Positions 5,701 to 10,519 of a DNA stretch of 10,519 bases are shown one piece after another. Both the position numbers and the translations under genes were made by a program. The first letter of the stretch is position 1, and each line of letters begins with the position of its first letter. Source of the DNA: Gemmataceae bacterium (GTDB lineage Bacteria; Planctomycetota; Planctomycetia; Gemmatales; Gemmataceae); the NCBI GenBank assembly GCA_017853285.1, contig JAFMJU010000093.1, positions 1 through 10,519 of the forward strand, in the 5' to 3' direction. The notes under the pieces are model-generated. The model saw only the letters and a list, made by a program, of their open reading frames with translations. It had not been told where the DNA came from and did not search any database.

Positions 5701-6943
5701 GGTGCTGGCCCTGGCGGACCGGGCCTTCCGGAGACCGCTGACGCAGGAGGAGAAGGGCTCGTTTGGCGCGCTGTTTGACAAGCTGAAGGGGACCGGGATG
5801 GAGCCCGACCAGGCGGCGCGGATGCTGCTGGCGCGGGTGTTCACCTCGCCGCATTTCATCTACCGGCTGGAGCGGGCGCCCGCGGGCGACAAGGCCGCCA
5901 CCATCACGGGCCTGGAGCTGGCCACCCGGCTGAGCTATTTCCTGACCTCGAGCCTGCCAGACTCCGAGTTGCGCCGGGCCGCGGGGGAAGGGCGGCTGGC
6001 CGACCCAGCCGAGGTGTCGAGGCAGGCGGCGCGCCTGCTGAAGGGGGACAAGGCGGAGCGACTGGCCCGGGAGTTCGCCTGCCAGTGGTTGCATGTGTAT
6101 GGCTTCGCCGGCATGGACGAGAAGAGTGAGCGCCATTTCCCCACCTTCAACGCGCTGAAGGGGGACATGGAGGAGGAGGTGGTGCGCTTCTTCACCGACC
6201 TGTTCCAGAACGATGGCTCGGTGCTGGACATTTTGCAGGGGGACCGGGTGTGGGTGAACGAGGCGCTGGCCAGGCATTACGGCATCCCGGGGGTGCAGGG
6301 TGCCCAATGGCGGGCGGTGAGCGATGCCCGGAGGCACCAGCGCGGCGGCATTTTGACGATGGCGGCGACGCTGGCCAAGCAATCGGGCGCGTCGCGCACC
6401 AGCCCCATCCTGCGGGGCAACTGGGTGAGCGAGGTGCTGCTGGGCGAGCGGTTGCCACGACCGCCCAAGGATGTGCCGCGCCTGCCGGAGGATGAGGCGG
6501 CCACCGAGGGGAAGACCGTGCGGGAGTTGGTGCAGATGCATTCGAGCGACCCGCGGTGCGCGGGTTGCCATGTGCGGGTGGATCCTTTCGGGTTCTCACT
6601 GGAGGCTTATGACGCCATTGGCCGGGCGCGCACCAAGGACCTGGCCGGGCGACCCATCGATGACAAGGCTGTCAGCCGGGATGGCAAGGAGTTGAACGGG
6701 GCCGACGGGTTGGAACGGTACCTGGCGGTGGACCGGAAGGAGGCGTTTTTGCGGCAGTTCAACAAGAAGCTGCTGGGCTACGCCCTGGGCCGCGAGATCC
6801 AGGTGGCGGATGAGCCGACGCTGGCGGCGATGCGGCAGGCGCTGGAGACCGGCAACTATCGGTTCTCGGCGCTGGTGAAGGTGGTGGTGGAGAGCCCGCA
6901 GTTCCGCACCATCCGGGGCGCGGGGGCGCCTGATAATCCGTGA
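2765..6943 (+). CDS. Giant secreted DUF1592-family cytochrome-like protein
   Basis: The product has 1392 residues. A short signal peptide (about 1-20) is followed by a planctomycete-type cytochrome c domain with CLRCH at 45-49 and a possible axial Met in NEMPP (Met88). DUF1587 spans about 126-193 (VVLRRLDNASYTYTLKDLLG). DUF1595 begins near 983 (LADRAFRRPLTQEE), DUF1592 near 1020 (FTSPHFIYRLE), DUF1588 covers about 1200-1300 and includes a second CXXCH, CAGCH at 1265-1269, and DUF1585 covers about 1315-1385. Residues 200-980 hold extra material: beta-rich segments around 383-425 and 540-690 (GAVDIGGKVTHAHPECG, GNHSCDLTDLEL) and a conserved-looking block near 876-950. This makes the protein larger than the 700-1000 residues I associate with the family. 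The start has GGAG ten bases upstream. It is probably periplasmic or surface-bound; its reaction is unknown. DUF1552 follows directly, the usual partner. Confidence 0.9.
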   Translation: MRPAFLVVGSIAALATGLQAQPAAPAQGARAQFDSAGAPFLKAYCLRCHSTAKHEGEFDLERLAGADKVGLDASAWRRVAEQLDSNEMPPAESKQPDKAAKEQFRAWVGRLLDDLARERAGDPGRVVLRRLDNASYTYTLKDLLGVDLKPAKQFPADGAAGEGFTNAGGALAMSPALMDRYLDAAADIAKHAVLLPDGIRFSPSTMRQDWANEILAEIRAIYAKHSSSEGASQVNLQGIIFQTNDGGRLPLKQYLDLLVRFRDQRKGGAANLEAMAAEAKLNPRYAKALLEALEGERPSWLLDQVRPVWKAGGPDTAAKLAALIIPWQQALTRFQSVGHMKPWMVPPQFTTLKTGDAGPMNENTPSWKSMPTTGGFPATAATQEMRLEIPAGGPGGAQTLYLSAGDAGDGPEGDLLVWSNARLSLLGQKPIPLAELRAFVEERLARREKLLALTPKALAAAEEALTSRGEVDVAGLARKHGIDEASLKAWFGFLGLASGAAPELKYLAGKTSNGGGHASVNGWSTGELPSIATNSSGQTVRIPGVLKAHGVVVHPTPDRAVCVSWKSPINGAVDIGGKVTHAHPECGNGVTWSLDVIRGGSRQRLAGGIAHGAKPQVIPTVSRLPVRQGDLLTLAIGPRDGNHSCDLTDLELTLAGPEGKQWSLTGDVADTVHAGNPHADKLGNAAVWHFHSEPVNPGADGGLQIPTGSILAKWQTSGSTEERKKLAEELARLLTGKAPADAKSPDAQLHARMTALAGPLVSAAPPAPVDPARLAGSTWGVEPALLENGALAVQAPGQVVVKIPPELGQGLVFEATVSLQPEKGASGSAQAKAAVNDPSPAGGTRNDRPVLVRPGSAKALAVEQGFATFRDLFPAALCYTKIVPVDEVVTLELFHREDEPLCRLMLSAEEKGQLDRLWRELHYVTRDKLTLVDAYNQLMEYATQDSNPKLFEHLRKPINESAAEFRQELKGSEKAHLSAVLALADRAFRRPLTQEEKGSFGALFDKLKGTGMEPDQAARMLLARVFTSPHFIYRLERAPAGDKAATITGLELATRLSYFLTSSLPDSELRRAAGEGRLADPAEVSRQAARLLKGDKAERLAREFACQWLHVYGFAGMDEKSERHFPTFNALKGDMEEEVVRFFTDLFQNDGSVLDILQGDRVWVNEALARHYGIPGVQGAQWRAVSDARRHQRGGILTMAATLAKQSGASRTSPILRGNWVSEVLLGERLPRPPKDVPRLPEDEAATEGKTVRELVQMHSSDPRCAGCHVRVDPFGFSLEAYDAIGRARTKDLAGRPIDDKAVSRDGKELNGADGLERYLAVDRKEAFLRQFNKKLLGYALGREIQVADEPTLAAMRQALETGNYRFSALVKVVVESPQFRTIRGAGAPDNP

Positions 6944-6973
6944 GACCCGGACTAAATGTGGTGTTTTGAGGCA

Positions 6974-6993
6974 TTTTGGCGGGTTTTGGCGGG
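6974..6993 (+). repeat. Tandem 10-bp repeat upstream of DUF1552 gene
   Basis: TTTTGGCGGG occurs twice in perfect tandem (6974-6983 and 6984-6993), preceded by the related TTTTGAGGCA (6964-6973). The 10-bp period nearly matches a helical turn, so the T-runs lie on one DNA face. It occupies the 110-bp gap between the DUF1592 and DUF1552 genes, just before the sequence AATAAT (7014-7019), a possible -10 element without a convincing -35. It could serve as a regulator site or a bent-DNA element for an internal promoter. Confidence 0.4.
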
Positions 6994-7040
6994 CGACCGG
7001 GGCGTTTGGGCGGAATAATAGTTGGGTAGGCATCTGTTTT

Positions 7041-7045
7041 GGGAG
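7041..7045 (+). promoter_or_regulatory. Ribosome site fixing the DUF1552 start
   Basis: GGGAG (7041-7045) lies eight bases before the ATG at 7054. This favours 7054 over a TTG at 7039, which overlaps the site, and over the ATG at 7075, whose only nearby purine run (GGGCGGG) directly abuts it. Confidence 0.65.
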
Positions 7046-7053
7046 AACTGGCC

Positions 7054-8394
7054 ATGCGACAGATCACGGGCGGGATGAAGAAAAGCCAGGTGTACCGGCG
7101 CACCTTCCTGAAGGGGCTGGGCGTGAGCATGGCGTTGCCCTGGATGGAATCGTTTCCCGTGTGGGGGATGGACACCAAGCCCGCCGGTACGGGAGGCGCC
7201 ACCCAGGCCAAGGGGGCCCCGCTGCGCTTTGCCGCGCTGTTCTCGGGCAATGGGTTCCATAGCCGCGAGTGGTGGGCGAAGGGTGAAGGCAAGGGGATGG
7301 AGCTGGGCAAGGTGCTGGAGCCCTTGGCGCCGCACCGCGAGAAGCTGCTGTTTGTGCGGGGGCTTTTCAACGCCGAGGCTTTGAAGGGGAATATCCACAG
7401 CTCGCAGACGGGCAACCTGCTGTCGGGCGCGCCGCTGGCCTCGGGCGGGGAGATCCGTTCGGGCACCAGCATCGACCAGGTGCTGGCGCAGCGGCACGGC
7501 GCCGACACCAAGGTGCCGAGCCTGGTGCTGGGGTGCGAGTCGGCCAACCCGGCGGTGCACAAGAACTACTCGATGCTCTATAGCTCGCACATCTCGTGGA
7601 GCTCGCCGACGACGCCGACGCCGCTGGAGCTGTATCCGGCGCTGGCCTTCGACCGGCTGTTCAAGGACGATGTGGAGAAGGGGCAGGAGAGCGTGCTGGA
7701 CGCGGTGCGCGAGGATGCCAGCGATTTCCGCAAGAACCTGGGGGCCAGCGACCAGCGCAAGCTGGATGAATATTTGGAGAGCGTGCGCGAGGTGGAGCGG
7801 CGGATCAGCCGGGCCGGCAAGCGCGGCGAGTTGCAGGGTCAGAAGCCTGTGGCCACCCAGCCGCCGGCCAAGCGGCCCAAGGATGGCATCCCCCAGGACA
7901 TCGCCGAGCATATGCGGCTGATGTGCGACATTCTGGTGCTGGGCTTCCAGACCGACACCACGCGGATCACGACGCTGAAACTGAACAACGACCACTCCTC
8001 GCTGCGGTTCCCGAACCTGGGTGTGGACTACATGATCCACCACCTGCTGTCGCACTCCGACACGGCTGACTGGCTGAAGGTGAACCAGTTCTTCCTGGCG
8101 CAACTGGGCTACATCGCCACCAAGCTGGATGGCATCCGCGAGGGGGATCGCACGGCGCTGGACAACTCGGTGCTGCTGTACTGCTCGAGCATGCTGACGG
8201 GCAACCACGACGCCACCAACCTGCCGGTGGTGATGCTGGGCAGCGCGGGCGGGCAGATCAAGACCGGGCGGGTGCTGGATTATTTGAACAAGCCCGAGCG
8301 GAAGATGTGCAACCTGTACCTGTCGATCATGGACAAGTTCGGCGTGAAGCTGAACGAGTTTGGCGACGCGAAGAGCCGTCTGGCTGAGGTGTGA
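7054..8394 (+). CDS. Tat-exported DUF1552 protein
   Basis: The 446-residue protein opens with a twin-arginine signal: YRRTFLKGLG with Arg15-Arg16, then a hydrophobic stretch ending ALPWMES. The body matches DUF1552: a FAALFSGNGFHSREWW opening (59-74) of the family's 'phage-free' NG-H-xx-WW type, HSSQTGNLLSG (115-125), GTSIDQVLAQ (137-146), SSHISWSSPTTPTP (177-190), a helical SDFRKNLGASDQRKLDEYLESVREVE region (223-248), a DTTRITTLKLNND strand with DHSSLRFPNLG (301-323), and CSSMLTGNHDATNLP (377-391). DUF1552 proteins resemble DUF1501 proteins of the alkaline phosphatase/sulfatase group, but I know of no assigned activity. It follows the DUF1592 gene by 110 bp on the same strand, the common pairing in Planctomycetota, Verrucomicrobiota and myxobacteria. 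A strong terminator follows, so this gene closes the unit. Confidence 0.9.
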   Translation: MRQITGGMKKSQVYRRTFLKGLGVSMALPWMESFPVWGMDTKPAGTGGATQAKGAPLRFAALFSGNGFHSREWWAKGEGKGMELGKVLEPLAPHREKLLFVRGLFNAEALKGNIHSSQTGNLLSGAPLASGGEIRSGTSIDQVLAQRHGADTKVPSLVLGCESANPAVHKNYSMLYSSHISWSSPTTPTPLELYPALAFDRLFKDDVEKGQESVLDAVREDASDFRKNLGASDQRKLDEYLESVREVERRISRAGKRGELQGQKPVATQPPAKRPKDGIPQDIAEHMRLMCDILVLGFQTDTTRITTLKLNNDHSSLRFPNLGVDYMIHHLLSHSDTADWLKVNQFFLAQLGYIATKLDGIREGDRTALDNSVLLYCSSMLTGNHDATNLPVVMLGSAGGQIKTGRVLDYLNKPERKMCNLYLSIMDKFGVKLNEFGDAKSRLAEV

Positions 8395-8403
8395 GATAGG
8401 GAG

Positions 8404-8424
8404 TTGGAAATTCCTATTTTCCAA
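8404..8424 (+). other. Hairpin just before the terminator
   Basis: TTGGAAA (8404-8410) and TTTCCAA (8418-8424) form a 7-bp stem with a 7-base loop. It begins ten bases after the DUF1552 stop codon and ends one base before the terminator stem, giving two stacked hairpins at the transcript end. A role in protecting the 3' end is possible. Confidence 0.4.
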
Positions 8425-8425
8425 T

Positions 8426-8457
8426 GGGCTTCCTTTTCGGAAGCCCTTTTGGTTTTT
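8426..8457 (+). terminator. Intrinsic terminator after the DUF1552 gene
   Basis: GGGCTTCC (8426-8433), a TTTTC loop and GGAAGCCC (8439-8446) form a perfect 8-bp stem followed by TTTTGGTTTTT (8447-8457). This is a textbook Rho-independent terminator and separates the DUF1592-DUF1552 unit from the glpD unit. Confidence 0.92.
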
Positions 8458-8465
8458 GACCGGGC

Positions 8466-8490
8466 GTTCCCCGCGAGGAACTGAAATAAT
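8466..8490 (+). promoter_or_regulatory. glpD promoter with candidate operator
   Basis: An inverted repeat GTTCC-N6-GGAAC (8466-8481) directly abuts TGAAATAAT (8482-8490), which reads as an extended -10: TG, one base, AATAAT with five of six consensus matches. The start of transcription would be near 8497, about 33 bases before the ATG at 8530. A TTGACC at 8456-8461 is too far upstream (23 bp) to be a normal -35. The inverted repeat would cover the -35 region, a standard repressor position, so this is a plausible operator. No repressor gene is in the window. Confidence 0.45.
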
Positions 8491-8529
8491 GCCGGCAGGA
8501 AAAATCCAGGTGGTCAGGATTTCATTTTC

Positions 8530-9603
8530 ATGCGCGTGGCGGTGATTGGTGGCGGGATCAACGGGGTGATGGCCGCCTGGGAATTGGCCCGGGGCGGGCG
8601 GCAAGTGACCCTGTTTGAGCGGGGGGAGGTGATGGGGGAGACCTCGTCGGCCTCGACCAAGCTGCTGCACGGCGGGTTGCGCTATCTGGAGCATGGGTCG
8701 TTTTGGCTGGTGCGCGAAGCACTGCGGGAACGGTCTTGGTGGTTCAGCCAGGCGCCGCACCTGTGCCATCCGCTGCGGATTCTGTTACCGCATTATGAGG
8801 GGGTTGGTCGGCCCCGGTGGATGCTTGGGGTGGGGCTGTGGCTCTACCGAATCTTGGCGGGCGCCGCGAACATCGCCCCGCACCAGTGGCTGGGCCGGGA
8901 GCAGGCGCTGGAGGCGTCGCCCGACTTGAGGCCCGAGGGATTGCTGGGGGCCTACGCCTTCTGGGATGGCCAGATGGATGACCACAAGCTGGGCCTGTGG
9001 GCGGCCGGGCAGGCGCGGGCCGCGGGGGTGGAGATCCGTGAGCATACCGCCGTGCGGAGTGTCTCGCTGGATGGCGATCTGATCGCCGACACCGGGCCCA
9101 AGCATTTCGATGCCATCGTGAATGTGGCCGGGCCCTGGGCGCGCAAGCTGCTGGATGCCAGCGAGATACCGGCCCGCCATTATCTGGACCTGGTGCGTGG
9201 CAGCCACCTGGTGGTGGACCGGGTTTGCCCGGCGGCCATCCTGGCCGAGGTGCGGGCCAGCAGGCGGATCGCCTTCATCCTGCCTTATCTGGGCAAAACC
9301 CTGGTGGGCACCACGGAGGAGCGGCAAACCCTGGAGGAGCCGATCGCGTGCTCGGAGCGCGAGCGGGACTACCTGATACGGTTCCATGACAGCGTGATGT
9401 CCACGCCGCTGGAACCGGGGGAGATTTGCTCCACCTTCGCGGGGGTGCGGCCGTTGCTGCGGACCGCCGATGACCCGGGCAAGGCCTCGCGGGAGTATGC
9501 CATCGAAAGGCAGGGCCGGCTGGTGACCGTGTTCGGCGGCAAGTGGACCACGGCCCGATCGTTGGGTCAAAAGGTGGCAGGGGTTGTGGCGAAGATCGCA
9601 TAG
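8530..9603 (+). CDS. Glycerol-3-phosphate dehydrogenase-like FAD enzyme, short form
   Basis: The 357-residue protein is a DAO-fold FAD oxidoreductase closest to GlpD, which oxidises glycerol-3-phosphate to dihydroxyacetone phosphate and passes electrons to quinone at the cytoplasmic face. Seen: the dinucleotide motif VAVIGGGINGV (3-13), Glu30 ending the second strand (TLFE), the GlpD signature SSASTKLLHGGLRYLE (39-54), VREAL and APHLCHPLRILLPHY (61-89), NVAGPWA (198-204), RGSHLVV (223-229), TLVGTTE (257-263), FAGVRPLL (303-310) and GGKWTTAR (336-343). It lacks the C-terminal DAO_C domain of about 120-150 residues found in E. coli GlpD (501 residues), ending soon after GGKWTTAR. No signal peptide is seen. 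A weak AGGA lies ten bases before the start. The isomerase-like gene follows after 35 bp, probably in one transcript. Another substrate of similar shape cannot be excluded. Confidence 0.85.
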   Translation: MRVAVIGGGINGVMAAWELARGGRQVTLFERGEVMGETSSASTKLLHGGLRYLEHGSFWLVREALRERSWWFSQAPHLCHPLRILLPHYEGVGRPRWMLGVGLWLYRILAGAANIAPHQWLGREQALEASPDLRPEGLLGAYAFWDGQMDDHKLGLWAAGQARAAGVEIREHTAVRSVSLDGDLIADTGPKHFDAIVNVAGPWARKLLDASEIPARHYLDLVRGSHLVVDRVCPAAILAEVRASRRIAFILPYLGKTLVGTTEERQTLEEPIACSERERDYLIRFHDSVMSTPLEPGEICSTFAGVRPLLRTADDPGKASREYAIERQGRLVTVFGGKWTTARSLGQKVAGVVAKIA

Positions 9604-9627
9604 GTTAGAGTGTGGCCTGCGCAGCCT

Positions 9628-9631
9628 GAGG
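9628..9631 (+). promoter_or_regulatory. Ribosome site of the isomerase-like gene
   Basis: GAGG (9628-9631) lies seven bases before the ATG at 9639, within the 35-bp gap after the glpD-like stop codon. It fixes the start so that the Tat signal is at the very N-terminus. Confidence 0.6.
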
Positions 9632-9638
9632 AAACCGG

Positions 9639-10519
9639 ATGAGCCGTTCCACCCGCAGGACTTTTCTGAAAACTTCCGCGGTGTCCGCCGCCGCATGGAT
9701 GGGAGCCGAGAGCATGGCCGCCGACAGCAAATTCCGCCTCAAGCATTCCGTGGTGGGTTGGTGTTTCCAGAACCACGGGGCCAAGTGGGACATCGACACC
9801 CTGTGCCAGAAGGCCAAGGCGGCCGGTTGCGGGTCGGTGGAGATTGTGGGCCCGGAAGATTGGCCCACCCTGAAGAAGCACGGGCTGACCTGCGCGATCG
9901 CGCCCAGCGGCACCAGCGGCGTCTTTACCCGGGCCTGGAACAACAGCGCCTACCATGCGGAGCTACTGGAGCAATCCGCAGCCGCCATTGAAAAATGCGG
10001 GAAAGAGGGGGTGGAACGCGTGATTTGTTTTGTCGGGATGCGTTGGCGCGACCCCAACAAGCCCGGAGTCAACGAGATCCCCCACGACGAGGCGGCCGCC
10101 TCGTGCCTGAAGGGGTGGAGGGAGCTGGCCAGGCTGGGAGAGAAGCACGGGGTGACGGTGTGCGTGGAGCATCTGAACAGCCGGGTTGCCGACCATCCGA
10201 TGAAGGGGCACCCCGGCTACCAGGGGGATGACCTCGACTGGGTGGCCGGGCTGGTGCGGCAGGTGGATTCGGCCCGGTTGAAGCTGCTGTTTGATGTCTA
10301 CCATGTGCAGATCATGCACGGGGACATCTTGCGGCGGCTGGAGGAATGCAAGGATGTGATCGGGCATATCCACACCGCGGGCAACCCGGGCCGGGGTGAG
10401 ATCGACAACCTGCAGGAGATTCATTACCCGGCGGTGGGGGCCAAGCTGCACCGGATGGGTTACGCCGGGTATGTGGGGCACGAGTTCATCCCAACACGCG
10501 ACCCGGAGGCGGGAATCCG
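9639..10519 (+). CDS. Tat-exported hydroxypyruvate-isomerase-like TIM barrel, partial
   Basis: The frame stays open to the right edge, giving 293 complete codons and no stop. Residues 1-27 are a twin-arginine signal with STRRTFLK at 4-11, a close match to the consensus, and a small-residue segment ending SMAA. The rest is an AP endonuclease 2/xylose-isomerase-like barrel closest to hydroxypyruvate isomerase. Candidate metal ligands are Glu177 (VCVEHLN), Asp219 in LLFDVYHVQIMHGDI (217-230), His245 (HIHTAGNPGRGE) and Glu282 (GHEFIP). The first, second and fourth match the family; His245 stands where E. coli Hyi has Gln. E. coli Hyi (258 residues) is cytoplasmic and interconverts hydroxypyruvate and tartronate semialdehyde; the Tat signal argues that this protein works outside the cytoplasm, probably on a sugar or keto-sugar. 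Nearly the whole fold is present, so little is missing. It is probably co-transcribed with the glpD-like gene. Confidence 0.88.
   Translation, partial: MSRSTRRTFLKTSAVSAAAWMGAESMAADSKFRLKHSVVGWCFQNHGAKWDIDTLCQKAKAAGCGSVEIVGPEDWPTLKKHGLTCAIAPSGTSGVFTRAWNNSAYHAELLEQSAAAIEKCGKEGVERVICFVGMRWRDPNKPGVNEIPHDEAAASCLKGWRELARLGEKHGVTVCVEHLNSRVADHPMKGHPGYQGDDLDWVAGLVRQVDSARLKLLFDVYHVQIMHGDILRRLEECKDVIGHIHTAGNPGRGEIDNLQEIHYPAVGAKLHRMGYAGYVGHEFIPTRDPEAGI

Noticed and set aside
7039..7053. TTG start five codons upstream for the DUF1552 gene
   Set aside because: It overlaps the GGGAG ribosome site that serves the ATG at 7054.
8456..8461. TTGACC as a -35 box for the glpD-like gene
   Set aside because: It lies within and just after the terminator T-tract and is 23 bp from the AATAAT element, beyond the tolerated spacer.
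6952..8769. 605-codon minus-strand open frame spanning DUF1552 and part of glpD
   Set aside because: It runs across two well-supported genes, a terminator and a promoter on the other strand, and its composition (Gln/His/Arg/Pro-rich) is typical of antisense translation.

Overview
The window is GC-rich chromosomal DNA, most likely from Verrucomicrobiota (Planctomycetota is the main alternative). The lineage call rests on gene families: a giant DUF1587/DUF1595/DUF1592/DUF1588/DUF1585 cytochrome-like protein followed by a Tat-exported DUF1552 protein, a DUF1080 domain fused to a glucose/sorbosone dehydrogenase propeller, and a Tat-exported hydroxypyruvate-isomerase-like TIM barrel. These are typical of the large secreted enzyme repertoires of that superphylum. 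No taxonomic marker gene is present.

Layout. Positions 1-321 have no credible gene; they are G/T-rich on the + strand and hold a REP-like palindrome and two G-quadruplex motifs. Two minus-strand genes follow: a 67-residue two-helix membrane protein (322-525) and, upstream of it, the secreted DUF1080-GSDH fusion (628-2631), separated by a 14-bp perfect hairpin. A 133-bp divergent promoter region (2632-2764) separates these from the plus-strand genes. First comes the DUF1592 protein (2765-6943), then the DUF1552 protein (7054-8394), closed by a strong intrinsic terminator (8426-8457). A second plus-strand unit with its own putative promoter and operator encodes a short GlpD-type FAD dehydrogenase (8530-9603). 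It also encodes the TIM-barrel isomerase-like protein (9639 to the right edge, incomplete).

How the genes may work together. Four of the six products carry export signals: Sec-type on the fusion and the DUF1592 protein, Tat-type on the DUF1552 and isomerase-like proteins. The fusion pairs a PQQ-type sugar oxidation fold with a domain of the 3-keto-disaccharide hydrolase family, and a sugar isomerase/epimerase fold is encoded nearby. A periplasmic oxidise-then-cleave-then-isomerise route for glycosides is therefore a reasonable hypothesis. The DUF1592 protein has two CXXCH motifs and could receive electrons, with DUF1552 as its usual genomic partner. That the separate transcription units belong to one pathway is inference; the sequence shows only proximity and shared compartment.

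Nothing here looks like a phage, IS element, CRISPR array, defence island or RNA gene. The most useful leads are the DUF1080-GSDH fusion, the oversized DUF1592 protein, the exported isomerase, and the regulatory architecture of the divergent and glpD promoters.
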